Assembly (NCBI GenBank): GCA_964638005.1
Contig: CAZWXS010000006.1
Span: 18,187 to 82,186, forward strand
DNA: 64,000 bases
Origin: JAAYYM01 sp964638005
GTDB taxonomy: Bacteria > Bacillota > Clostridia > Lachnospirales > Lachnospiraceae
Direction: 5' to 3'
In this document: positions 9,792 through 18,234 of the stretch, piece after piece
How the letters are laid out: each line of letters begins with the position of its first letter
Numbering within the stretch: position 1 is the stretch's first letter
Program-made: the position numbers and the translations under genes
Notes under the pieces: generated by a model
What the model was told of the DNA's origin: nothing
The model's database searches: none
The model's input: only the letters and a program-made list of their open reading frames with translations

Positions 9792-9854
9792 CGTCAACGG
9801 AAGACAAGCTTATCAGCAATATTGTTTTAGAACAGAAAGAGAGGAAGTATACTT

Positions 9855-10961
9855 ATGAAGAAATTGAATCTATTCATCCTGACAGCACTTGCATGTGGTC
9901 TTGTGTTGAGCGGATGTGGCAAAGACAAGGAGGAGGCTCCTGCGGAAGCCGTTGCAGAACCGGTCATTGAGGTCGTAACAGAACAGCCTGCAGAAACTAC
10001 CCCTGAAGTCGTAGAAGAGGAATCTCGTGAAGGCATGTACCGCAGCGAGTTAACAAACGAGTGGCTTGACGAGACCATCCAGAACCAGAGACCGATTGCG
10101 GCTATGGTTGATAATGAGAAGACAGCACTTCCGCATTATGGTCTATCCACAGCAGATATCGTGTATGAAATCACAAACAGTACAGCAAACGACGGTGTTA
10201 CCCGTTTTATGGTTCTTGTTAAGGACTGGGGCAAGATCGAACAGCTCGGAAGTATCCGAAGCGTAAGACCTACAAACCTGCAGTTGATTCCTGAGTGGAA
10301 TGCAGTTATCTGCCACGACGGCGGTCCTTTCTACATTGATGATTATCTTGCAAATGACTATGTCAACAATTTCAGCGGAACATTTTCACGTGTTGACAAC
10401 GGCAAATCAAGAGAGTTTACAGAGTACATCCTGGCAGGCGACTTAGAGAAGAACTTCAGCAACTCCAAGTATACACAGGAATACAACGATTATTATCCGG
10501 GTCCTCATTACAAGTTTGCATCTGAGACAAGTCCTGTAGACTTTGCATCAAATGCAAAAGCAGAGGATGCAACACATATTCAGTTACCTTATAAGCACAA
10601 CAAGCCCTATTTGGATTACAATGCAGAAGACGGTCTGTACTACTATTCAGAGTACGGTTCAGCTCATGTAGATCCGGGCAACAATAACGCTCAGCTTGCA
10701 TTTAAGAACATCTTACTTCAAAATGCTCGTTATGTAGAGTTTGATGACAACGGATACATGATGTTCCACTCCATCGATTATGATCGTGACGGTTACTACA
10801 TTACCAATGGTAAGGCTCTTCCTATAACCTGGTCTAAGTCAGAGGAACTTGCAGTTACACAGTACTTCGATCCTGACGGAAATGAAATTACTCTCAATAC
10901 AGGTAAGACTTACATTGCACTTATTCCTGATGACATCTGGAGCAACTTAGAATTAGAATAA
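9855..10961 (+). CDS. DUF3048 (YerB-like) lipoprotein
   Basis: A 368-aa exported lipoprotein. The N-terminus MKKLNLFILTALACGLVLSGCG is a type II signal peptide with lipobox LSGC. An acidic, proline-rich linker (about residues 25-60) leads into the DUF3048 domain, seen from RPIAAMVDNEKTALPHYGLSTADIVYE through RFMVLVKDWGKIEQLGSIRSVRP to an YFDPDGNEITLNTGKTYI tail. DUF3048 proteins (B. subtilis YerB) are cell-surface proteins of poorly known role. It has its own promoter and is probably unrelated to the purine genes around it. A strong terminator follows. Confidence 0.9.
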   Translation: MKKLNLFILTALACGLVLSGCGKDKEEAPAEAVAEPVIEVVTEQPAETTPEVVEEESREGMYRSELTNEWLDETIQNQRPIAAMVDNEKTALPHYGLSTADIVYEITNSTANDGVTRFMVLVKDWGKIEQLGSIRSVRPTNLQLIPEWNAVICHDGGPFYIDDYLANDYVNNFSGTFSRVDNGKSREFTEYILAGDLEKNFSNSKYTQEYNDYYPGPHYKFASETSPVDFASNAKAEDATHIQLPYKHNKPYLDYNAEDGLYYYSEYGSAHVDPGNNNAQLAFKNILLQNARYVEFDDNGYMMFHSIDYDRDGYYITNGKALPITWSKSEELAVTQYFDPDGNEITLNTGKTYIALIPDDIWSNLELE

Positions 10962-10976
10962 GATTAACACGATATA

Positions 10977-11007
10977 AGAAACGGCATCCTTTCGGGTGCC
11001 GTTTCTT
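10977..11007. terminator. Bidirectional rho-independent terminator
   Basis: A 14-base-pair hairpin (AAGAAACGGCATCC, loop TTTC, GGGTGCCGTTTCTT) with one wobble pair lies between the convergent DUF3048 and threonine synthase-like genes. T-rich sequence on the right and A-rich on the left suit both directions. Confidence 0.85.
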
Positions 11008-11010
11008 AAT

Positions 11011-12255
11011 TTAATCCAGAATTCCGGAGAACGCCTGCAACAGGCTGGACATTTCGGGTGGAATCGCGATAGGGCTGCCGGCAGCTTCGATTGCTGTTGC
11101 CGGATCCTTCAGTCCGTTTCCGGTTACTACGCTGACGACTGTCGCATCATGCGGAATCAGTCCTTGCTCTGCGGCTTTTTTTACACCTGCGGTACCCGTC
11201 GCACCTGCGGGTTCTGCAAACACTCCGCAAGTCGTGCCTAATATCTTCATCGCTTCGAGAATCTCTTGATCGGATACATTCACAACAATACCTTTGGACT
11301 CTCTGATTGCATTGAGTGCTTTATCCGGATTTCTCGGAACGCCGACCGCAATGCTGTCTGCAATTGTATTTTCTTCCATTGGATACCAGTCTTTTCCTTC
11401 TGCAATCGCACGATTGATCGGGCAGCATCCTTCTGCCTGCACACTGATCAGTTTGGGTAATCGGTCAATGAATCCTGCCGCATACAGATCTTTAAACCCT
11501 TTCCATACACCGCCGATCGTACACCCGTCTCCTACGGAAATCGCTACATAGTCTGTCATCTTCCAATGCAGCTGTTCTGCAATTTCCAGAGAAACTGTCT
11601 TCTTGCCCTCCATCAGATAGGGATTGATGGCTGCATTCCGATTGTACCAGCCCCATCTGTCAATTGCTTCGGCGGACAGTCTGAAGGTATCCTCATAGGA
11701 ACCTTTGACACTGATAACATTGGCTCCGAACATCATAAGCTGTGCTACTTTTCCTTTTGGTGCGCGTTCGGGAACAAATATGTAGGTCTTAAAGCCTGCG
11801 GCTGCGGCATTGCCTGCCAATGAGGATGCTGCATTTCCGGTAGAGGAACAGGCAATAACGGATGCCTCTGCTTCTTCTGCCTTTACAACCGCCATTGCGG
11901 ATGCTCGATCCTTCAGGCTGGCTGTCGGATTGATTCCGTCGTCTTTGATATACAGTTTTGCGATGCCAAGCCGCTCTGCCAATCTTTCGGACTCATAGAA
12001 TGGGGACCAGCCAACGCGTAACTTCGGAACTTTGCTTTCTCCGGTAACCGGAAGAAATTCACGATACCGCCACATGGTGTTATCGTGTCTCTCAGCCATA
12101 TCTTTAGCGGTCACCTGGGTCTTGATCCATTCGTAATCATATTTAATGTCTAGTATTCCATCGCATTTGCTGCAAGTGGTAATATTGGGGTTGGGGTCAT
12201 GTTCGGCTCCGCATTTGATGCATACTGCGGAAATTACGTTTCTCATCTTTCCCAT
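11011..12255 (-). CDS. Threonine synthase-like PLP enzyme (fold type II)
   Basis: A 414-aa PLP-dependent enzyme with the layout of short threonine synthases. An N-terminal zinc ribbon has CIKCG and CSKCDG; the PLP lysine is in NPTASLKDRAS (about residue 115); the phosphate-binding loop is SSTGNAASSLAG. The start follows AAGGAGG by eight bases. It lies downstream of a second PLP protein gene, facing the ygeY-ygeW-arcC operon, and no threonine-pathway genes (hom, thrB) are near. Context suggests it acts on an amino acid released from purine breakdown, such as a 2,3-diaminopropionate-like or serine-like compound. Ordinary threonine or cysteate synthase activity is the alternative. Confidence 0.8.
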   Translation of the reverse strand: MGKMRNVISAVCIKCGAEHDPNPNITTCSKCDGILDIKYDYEWIKTQVTAKDMAERHDNTMWRYREFLPVTGESKVPKLRVGWSPFYESERLAERLGIAKLYIKDDGINPTASLKDRASAMAVVKAEEAEASVIACSSTGNAASSLAGNAAAAGFKTYIFVPERAPKGKVAQLMMFGANVISVKGSYEDTFRLSAEAIDRWGWYNRNAAINPYLMEGKKTVSLEIAEQLHWKMTDYVAISVGDGCTIGGVWKGFKDLYAAGFIDRLPKLISVQAEGCCPINRAIAEGKDWYPMEENTIADSIAVGVPRNPDKALNAIRESKGIVVNVSDQEILEAMKILGTTCGVFAEPAGATGTAGVKKAAEQGLIPHDATVVSVVTGNGLKDPATAIEAAGSPIAIPPEMSSLLQAFSGILD

Positions 12256-12295
12256 AAATTTGTCCTCCTTATATAGTGTTAAAAAATTTAATGTA

Positions 12296-12344
12296 TTGAC
12301 GAACGGACGAACTACAAGGGCTGACCACCGTCCGTACCCAACGC
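12296..12344. repeat. Intergenic inverted-repeat element, copy 1
   Basis: The gap between the two PLP genes holds TTGACGAACGGACG at its left and CCCAACGC at its right. The heptamers ACGGACG (12303-12309) and CGTCCGT (12329-12335) can form a stem. A related 14-mer and the same CCCAACGC recur at 35805-35861. Confidence 0.45.
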
Positions 12345-13820
12345 TTATAAATTCTTCAACAACCCTGTACGTTCATTAAACTCATTGATGAGTTCGTCGA
12401 TGGCACCTGCTTCTTTGCGTACTGCGCCCCATGTGTGTTCATCATCATACCAGAGTGCATTGAGTTCTTCTGCAGTTCTGCCCTGCTGTTCAACCCATGT
12501 GTAATATTTCAGATTATGTACTCTCTTGCGATCGACATAGGTCAGTTCCAGCATGTTGTCTGTTTTGATGGATGCGATGTGTTTTGCATAGTCAACAGCA
12601 GCCATGGTCGGGGTGTATGCGCCGTCTTCTTCTTGGAGTTCTCTGATTCTGGATCCGTACATGGATGCGGAGTCGGTCATGACAGTTGCAATTACGTCGT
12701 GCTCGGTTAATTCATAGTATTTTGCCATCTTGATTGCGCATAGCATATTGGCAATTCCCGAGATTCCGAAATAGCTGAGCAGCTCTACAAAAGCGGGATT
12801 TACTCCCAGTTCTTTTATGAGATATTCTCTGCCAAGTGGTTCGTTAAAGAAGCGGATCAACTTCTGGCTGTCTTCGTCATCAATATCGATGACCATGTCT
12901 GTGTTCTTTACGTTGTGAATCCAGGGTACGTGCTTATCGCCGATGCCTTCGATACGATGTCCTCCAAATCCGTTATCCAAGAGTGTCGGACACTGTAATG
13001 CTTCTCCTACACCCAGCTTGGCGGTCGGATATTTTTCTTTCAGGTAGTCTCCGGAGGCCATCGTGCCTGCTGAGCCTGAGGTAAATACTGCACCGGCAAA
13101 TCTGTCGCCTGGTTGTTTCATTTCTTCATATGCATCTGCAATGGCGCTGCCTGTTACGTTGTAATGCCACAGGTAATTGCCCATCTCTTCAAATTGATTG
13201 AATATCAGTACGTCTTCTCTTGTCGTTTTTAACTCCCATGTCTTATCAAAGATTTCTTTTACATTGCTCTCACAGCCCGGAGTTGCGATGACCTCGCCAG
13301 CTATGCTGTTGAGCCATTCAAATCTTTCCTTGCTCATTTCTGCAGGCAGGATTGCAATAGAATCAGCTCCAAGGAGCTTTGAATTGAATGCACCGCCACG
13401 GCAATAGTTTCCGGTGGACGGCCAAACGGCTTTGTGGTAAGTCGTATCGAACTGTCCCGTGATCAACCTTGGGGCCAGGCATCCGAAGGAGGCACCTACC
13501 TTATGGCAACCTGTAGGGAACCATTTGCCGATCATGCAGATAATCTTGGCTTTGACTCCTGTCAGTTCAGAAGGAAGTACGATGTAATTGCTGCTGCCGT
13601 ATAATCCGCCGCTTTCCTTCTGCTCATTTTTCCATGAGATTCGAAACAGGTTCAGGGGATTGACATCCCATAATCCTACGTTCTTTAATTTCTCCTTGAT
13701 ACCATCCGGTATCAGGTCGGGATTCTTCATCTGTGCAATCGTCGGAATAATGATGTTATTCTCTTTTGCTTTCTCTATATTCTTTGCCAGTGCCTGCTCG
13801 TTTCTTGTTAAATCGATCAT
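12345..13820 (-). CDS. PLP-dependent fold type II protein, 'subunit beta' family
   Basis: A 491-aa member of a large, poorly characterised tryptophan-synthase-beta-like family. The likely PLP lysine is in TGCHKVGAS (about residue 107) and the phosphate loop is PSTGNYCRGGAF. A glycine-rich SGSAGTMASG follows near residue 250. It is longer than diaminopropionate ammonia-lyase (about 400 aa) and lacks the lysine motif I recall for E. coli YgeX. It diverges from the regulator at 14050 across a 229-base promoter region and precedes the threonine synthase-like gene. In this island it occupies the place expected for ygeX, so an ammonia-lyase role on a purine-derived amino acid is plausible but unproven. 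Confidence 0.75.
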   Translation of the reverse strand: MIDLTRNEQALAKNIEKAKENNIIIPTIAQMKNPDLIPDGIKEKLKNVGLWDVNPLNLFRISWKNEQKESGGLYGSSNYIVLPSELTGVKAKIICMIGKWFPTGCHKVGASFGCLAPRLITGQFDTTYHKAVWPSTGNYCRGGAFNSKLLGADSIAILPAEMSKERFEWLNSIAGEVIATPGCESNVKEIFDKTWELKTTREDVLIFNQFEEMGNYLWHYNVTGSAIADAYEEMKQPGDRFAGAVFTSGSAGTMASGDYLKEKYPTAKLGVGEALQCPTLLDNGFGGHRIEGIGDKHVPWIHNVKNTDMVIDIDDEDSQKLIRFFNEPLGREYLIKELGVNPAFVELLSYFGISGIANMLCAIKMAKYYELTEHDVIATVMTDSASMYGSRIRELQEEDGAYTPTMAAVDYAKHIASIKTDNMLELTYVDRKRVHNLKYYTWVEQQGRTAEELNALWYDDEHTWGAVRKEAGAIDELINEFNERTGLLKNL

Positions 13821-13883
13821 CTTAATTCCCTCCGCCTACTATAATTTACAATTCATGCATCGTGTAAAACATCATTTTATATG

Positions 13884-13896
13884 GATTGATTCAATC
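13884..13896. promoter_or_regulatory. 13-base dyad at the PLP-gene promoter
   Basis: GATTGA-T-TCAATC is a perfect palindrome overlapping the -10 box and start region of the minus-strand promoter. It is well placed as an operator, possibly for the adjacent YheO-like regulator. Confidence 0.45.
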
Positions 13897-13922
13897 ATAC
13901 CACTGCATATATGAAAAAGCAA
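13894..13922 (-). promoter_or_regulatory. Promoter of the PLP-enzyme operon
   Basis: On the minus strand TTGCTT (13917-13922), a 17-base spacer and TATGAT (13894-13899). The -35 match is only three of six. Confidence 0.45.
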
Positions 13923-13971
13923 CGAAACGAATAAAAATATTTTTTAGTGCTAAATCTTTTTGTAATTCTTC

Positions 13972-13999
13972 TTGCATTTCTCTTTCACTATGCTATGAT
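13972..13999 (+). promoter_or_regulatory. Promoter of the regulator-ygeY-ygeW-arcC operon
   Basis: TTGCAT (13972-13977), a 16-base spacer and TATGAT (13994-13999), about 50 bases before the regulator start codon. Confidence 0.6.
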
Positions 14000-14049
14000 G
14001 ATAAGTAAGAAAGTATTATCAATGAGGCACTGACAAAGGAGATGATATT

Positions 14050-14697
14050 TTGACAAATGATACTTCCACCTTAACGATATTGAAGCAATTGGCAGCCGGT
14101 CTGGCTGCGCAGTTCGGCAGTAATTGTGAGATTGTAATCCATGATCTGGCAAGCGCGACCGTAGACCATTCCATCGTACATATTGAGAACGGACACATCA
14201 GCAATCGCGAACTTGGCGGCGGACCTTCTCCGATCGTTCTGGATACCATATCGCATCACAACGAGCATCCAATGGATCGGCTTGCTTATCTGACACAGAC
14301 GGATAACGGTCGGATACTCAAGTCCAGCACCATTTTTATCAGAGACGAGCATGATGAAGTTCGCTATATTCTTGCTATCAATTATGATATTACGAATCTG
14401 CTGGCAATTGAACATTCTATCTCTTCCTTAATCTCCTGCCCCGAGGATGCGGAACAAAATGAATCACCTAAGCGCATTACCAAAGATGTCAATGAATTGT
14501 TGGATGAGCTGATCAAACAGTCGGTAGATCTGGTTGGAGTGCCGGTTGCACTCATGTCCAAGGAAGATAAGGTTCGAGCAATCAATTTCCTGAATGATTC
14601 CGGTGCGTTCTTGATTACCAAGTCCGGTGATAAAGTGTCAAAATATTTTAATATATCTAAATATACTTTGTACAGTTATGTTGATATTAACAAGTAA
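14050..14697 (+). CDS. YheO-like PAS/HTH transcriptional regulator
   Basis: A 215-aa regulator. The N-terminal half (about residues 10-120, LAAQFGSNCEIVIHDL through YILAINYDIT) is the YheO-type PAS-like sensor. The C-terminal part (about 150-215, ending YFNISKYTLYSYVDINK) is the HTH_22 DNA-binding domain. The start is TTG, chosen because AAGGAG lies eight bases upstream and the nearby ATG runs at once into a stop. It leads the ygeY-ygeW-arcC operon and faces the PLP-enzyme operon. It probably senses a purine-derived small molecule and controls both directions. The ligand is unknown. Confidence 0.85.
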   Translation: MTNDTSTLTILKQLAAGLAAQFGSNCEIVIHDLASATVDHSIVHIENGHISNRELGGGPSPIVLDTISHHNEHPMDRLAYLTQTDNGRILKSSTIFIRDEHDEVRYILAINYDITNLLAIEHSISSLISCPEDAEQNESPKRITKDVNELLDELIKQSVDLVGVPVALMSKEDKVRAINFLNDSGAFLITKSGDKVSKYFNISKYTLYSYVDINK

Positions 14698-14774
14698 GAT
14701 CAATTGCTTGATGTTTACAAAACAGTATGTATGAATCAGAATAAACCAAACTTAGAAAATAGGAGGGAAAATAT

Positions 14775-15968
14775 ATGGATTTTGCAAAGGTAAAGGCTGC
14801 GGCTGAACAATACGAAAAGGATATGACCGCTTTTCTGCGTGATCTGGTACACATTCCGGGAGAAAGCTGCGAGGAAAAAGGACATATTGACAGAATTGCA
14901 GAAGAAATGAGAAAGGTCGGCTTTGATAAGGTAGAAATCGATCCGATGGGCAATGTGCTCGGCTATATGGGAACCGGCTCTACACTCATTGCCTATGATG
15001 CACATATTGATAATGTAGGTATCGGGAACCGGTCTAATTGGGAGTTCGATCCTTATGAAGGATATGAAACCGATACAGAAATCGGTGGACGCGGTACTTC
15101 TGATCAGCTTGGAGGATTGGTTTCTTCAGTCTACGGAGCTAAGATTATGAAGGATCTCGGACTTCTCTCAGACAAATATACCGTACTCGTGACCGGCACT
15201 GTACAGGAAGAGGACTGTGACGGCCTCTGCTGGCAGTATATTATCAATGAAGATAAGATAAAGCCTGAATTTGTAGTCATCACGGAACCGACTGACGGAC
15301 ACATTTACCGTGGCCAGCGCGGACGTATGGAAATCCGTGTAGAGGTACAGGGCATTTCCTGTCATGGGTCTGCACCGGAACGTGGTGACAATGCAATTTA
15401 TAAGATGAGCGATATTCTGCAGGAAGTACGTGCTTTAAATGACAAACTGCTCGATAACGAATTTCTTGGAAAAGGCACGCTGGCCGTATCAGAGATTTTC
15501 TTTACCTCTCCTTCACGCTGTGCAGTTGCCGATATGTGTGCCATCTCTATCGACAGACGATTGACTGACGGTGAGACTTATGAATCCGCATTGCAGGAAA
15601 TCCGTGATTTGCCTACTGTTCAGAAATATCAGGCAGAGGTATCCATGTACAAATATGACCGTCCAAGCTATACAGGACTTGTATATCCGACAGACTGCTA
15701 TTTCCCGACCTGGGTCATTCCGTCAGACCATCCGGCAACAGAAGCCATGGTGGAATCCTTCAAAGGTATGTACGGAGAACCGGTTGTTGATAAATGGACT
15801 TTCTCTACAAACGGCGTTTCCATCATGGGGCGCTATGGAATTCCGTGTATCGGATTCGGACCCGGTAAAGAAGCACAGGCGCATGCGCCGAATGAACGTA
15901 CCTGGAAAGAAGATTTGGTAAAATGTGCGGCTGTTTATGCTGCTATGCCGACACTCTATTGTAAATAA
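14775..15968 (+). CDS. ygeY: YgeY-family M20 metallopeptidase/deacylase
   Basis: A 397-aa member of the M20/DapE family of di-zinc hydrolases. Metal-binding and catalytic stretches are visible: YDAHIDNVG (about residue 77), GRGTSDQLGG, VQEEDCDG and, near the C-terminus, GPGKEAQAHAPNE. The start follows AGGAGG. Family members hydrolyse amide bonds; YgeY is part of the urate cluster, where it is thought to release a diamino acid from a ring-opened intermediate. It lies 77 bases after the regulator and 38 before ygeW, in one operon. Confidence 0.92.
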   Translation: MDFAKVKAAAEQYEKDMTAFLRDLVHIPGESCEEKGHIDRIAEEMRKVGFDKVEIDPMGNVLGYMGTGSTLIAYDAHIDNVGIGNRSNWEFDPYEGYETDTEIGGRGTSDQLGGLVSSVYGAKIMKDLGLLSDKYTVLVTGTVQEEDCDGLCWQYIINEDKIKPEFVVITEPTDGHIYRGQRGRMEIRVEVQGISCHGSAPERGDNAIYKMSDILQEVRALNDKLLDNEFLGKGTLAVSEIFFTSPSRCAVADMCAISIDRRLTDGETYESALQEIRDLPTVQKYQAEVSMYKYDRPSYTGLVYPTDCYFPTWVIPSDHPATEAMVESFKGMYGEPVVDKWTFSTNGVSIMGRYGIPCIGFGPGKEAQAHAPNERTWKEDLVKCAAVYAAMPTLYCK

Positions 15969-16006
15969 AACGATTCTGAACAACAAATACTAAAGGAGAT
16001 TTACAT

Positions 16007-17197
16007 ATGGAAACTTTGCAAATGTATATTGATCGATTAAACAAACTGAATTTCAAGGAAATGTATAAAAATGATTTCTTCCTGACCTGGGAAAAGACAG
16101 ATGACGAAATCGAGGCTGTATTTACAATGGCCGACGCACTCCGTTACATGAGACAAAACAACATTTCCACCAAAGTATTTGAAAGTGGACTCGGTATCTC
16201 CCTATTCCGCGATAACTCAACAAGAACGCGTTTTTCATTTGCTTCAGCATGTAATCTGCTCGGACTGGAAGTACAGGATCTGGACGAAGGCAAGTCACAG
16301 ATTGCCCACGGGGAAACTGTCCGTGAAACAGCCAATATGATTTCATTTATGGCAGATGTCATCGGCATCCGAGATGATATGTACATCGGCAAAGGAAATG
16401 CATATATGCACAGCGTATCCGAAGCTGTCCGCGAAGGCTACCGTGACGGCGTGCTGGAACAGATTCCGACACTGGTCAATCTGCAGTGCGATATCGACCA
16501 TCCGACCCAGTGTATGGCAGATATGCTGCACATCATTCATGAATTTGGCGGAGTCGAAAATCTGAAAGGCAAGAAAATCGCTATGTCATGGGCTTATTCA
16601 CCATCTTACGGCAAACCGCTTTCTGTTCCGCAGGGTGTCATCGGATTGATGACCCGCTTTGGTATGGATGTCGTACTGGCTCATCCGGAAGGATATGAAA
16701 TCATGCCGGAATGCGAAGAAGTTGCCAGAAAGAATGCCGCCGCAACAGGTGGTTCATTTACAAAGACGAACAACATGGCAGAAGCTTTTAAAGATGCCGA
16801 TATCGTATATCCAAAGAGCTGGGCTCCGTTTGCTGCCATGGAACAACGTACAGACCTCTATGGTAAGGGTGATTTCGATGGTATCAACAAATTGGAAAAG
16901 GAGTTGCTGGCACAGAATGCAACACATAAAGACTGGACCTGTTCGGAAGATTTGATGAAATCAACAAAAAACGGAAATGCTCTCTATCTGCACTGTCTGC
17001 CGGCGGATATTTCAGGTGTCAGCTGCAAACAAGGCGAAGTCGATGCGTCTGTATTTGACAAATATCGCACACCGCTTTATAAAGAAGCAAGCTTCAAGCC
17101 CTATATCATCGCCGCTATGATCTTTCTGTCCAAATTTGAAGATCCGGCTGCATTGCTCAAAAAACTCGAGAACGAAGCAAAACCCAGAATAAGATAG
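16007..17197 (+). CDS. ygeW: Knotted carbamoyltransferase YgeW
   Basis: A 396-aa aspartate/ornithine carbamoyltransferase-family protein of the YgeW group. The carbamoyl-phosphate loop is seen as NSTRTRFSF (about residues 69-77), followed by SQIAHGETVRETA, DHPTQCMADM and HCLPADISGVS. The enzyme would move a carbamoyl group from a purine-derived ureido compound to phosphate, or the reverse. The neighbouring carbamate kinase would use the carbamoyl phosphate to make ATP. An AAAGGAG site precedes the ATG. The natural substrate of YgeW is not established, so the reaction is inferred from family and context. Confidence 0.92.
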   Translation: METLQMYIDRLNKLNFKEMYKNDFFLTWEKTDDEIEAVFTMADALRYMRQNNISTKVFESGLGISLFRDNSTRTRFSFASACNLLGLEVQDLDEGKSQIAHGETVRETANMISFMADVIGIRDDMYIGKGNAYMHSVSEAVREGYRDGVLEQIPTLVNLQCDIDHPTQCMADMLHIIHEFGGVENLKGKKIAMSWAYSPSYGKPLSVPQGVIGLMTRFGMDVVLAHPEGYEIMPECEEVARKNAAATGGSFTKTNNMAEAFKDADIVYPKSWAPFAAMEQRTDLYGKGDFDGINKLEKELLAQNATHKDWTCSEDLMKSTKNGNALYLHCLPADISGVSCKQGEVDASVFDKYRTPLYKEASFKPYIIAAMIFLSKFEDPAALLKKLENEAKPRIR

Positions 17198-17286
17198 AGC
17201 AAGAGTAAAATAAGATTCATACAAAATAAAATCGTAAATGTTGAACTGTCGATCGGACGGAAATCATCAATAAAGGAATGGTGCAT

Positions 17287-18234
17287 ATGAATCAATTGAA
17301 TCAAAAAAAACGAATTGTCATCGCACTTGGCGGTAATGCGCTTGGGAACACGCTTCCCGAGCAGATGGTTGCCGCTAAGATTACGGCGAGATCCATTGTT
17401 GATTTGATTGAAGAAGGACATGAGGTCATCATTTCCCACGGAAACGGACCTCAGGTCGGTATGATCAATAATGCCATGGCTGCTCTATCCCGTGAGGACA
17501 CTGACCAGCCCAATACTCCTCTGTCCGTATGCGTTGCCATGAGTCAGGCTTATATCGGCTATGATCTCCAGAATGCACTGCGTGAAGAACTCAAGAACCG
17601 AGGTTTAAATATTCCTGTAACCACAATGATCACACAAGTCCGTGTGGATGAAAATGATCCTGCTTTTAAGCATCCGACCAAGCCCGTCGGACACTTTATG
17701 ACCAAGGAACAGGCAGATTATGCTGCAAAGGCCTACGGACACATTATGATTGAAGATTCAGGTCGTGGTTATCGACGTGTTGTTCCATCTCCACACCCAA
17801 TCGAAATCGTAGAAATCGAAGCAATCAGAACACTTGTCAACGCAGGAGATGTAGTCATTGCTGCAGGCGGTGGTGGAATTCCGGTCATCAGACAGGGGCA
17901 TCATTTAAAGGGCATCAGTGCCGTTATTGACAAAGATTTCTGCAGTGCCAGAATGGCTCAGGACTTAGGTGCAGATGTACTGATCATCCTAACCGCAGTT
18001 GAGAAAGTTGCAATTCATTTTCATAAGCCAAATGAACAGTTATTAGACCATATGTCTGTTGAAGAAGCAAAAAAATACATGGAGGCAGGAGAATTTGCTC
18101 CCGGCTCCATGTTACCTAAAGTTGCCGCATGTGTAGAATTTGCCTCCAGTAAACTCGGCCGTTCTGCCCTAATCACCCTGCTCGAAAAAGCAAAGGACGG
18201 AATCAATGGCAAGACCGGAACCTGGATTTCATAA
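17287..18234 (+). CDS. arcC: Carbamate kinase
   Basis: A 315-aa amino-acid-kinase-fold enzyme that converts carbamoyl phosphate and ADP to ATP, ammonia and CO2. The N-terminal VIALGGNALG, HGNGPQVGM and later AAGGGGIPV and DKDFCSARMAQ are typical. I start at MNQLNQKKR (17287), since AAGGA lies nine bases upstream; the ATG at 17278 abuts that site. With ygeW it forms the energy-yielding end of the island. Its stop is immediately followed by the stop of the convergent ATPase gene, with no terminator between them. Confidence 0.95.
   Translation: MNQLNQKKRIVIALGGNALGNTLPEQMVAAKITARSIVDLIEEGHEVIISHGNGPQVGMINNAMAALSREDTDQPNTPLSVCVAMSQAYIGYDLQNALREELKNRGLNIPVTTMITQVRVDENDPAFKHPTKPVGHFMTKEQADYAAKAYGHIMIEDSGRGYRRVVPSPHPIEIVEIEAIRTLVNAGDVVIAAGGGGIPVIRQGHHLKGISAVIDKDFCSARMAQDLGADVLIILTAVEKVAIHFHKPNEQLLDHMSVEEAKKYMEAGEFAPGSMLPKVAACVEFASSKLGRSALITLLEKAKDGINGKTGTWIS

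Noticed and set aside
11011..13820. Calling either PLP gene ygeX
   Set aside because: Neither matches the length and lysine motif of diaminopropionate ammonia-lyase, so the symbol was withheld.
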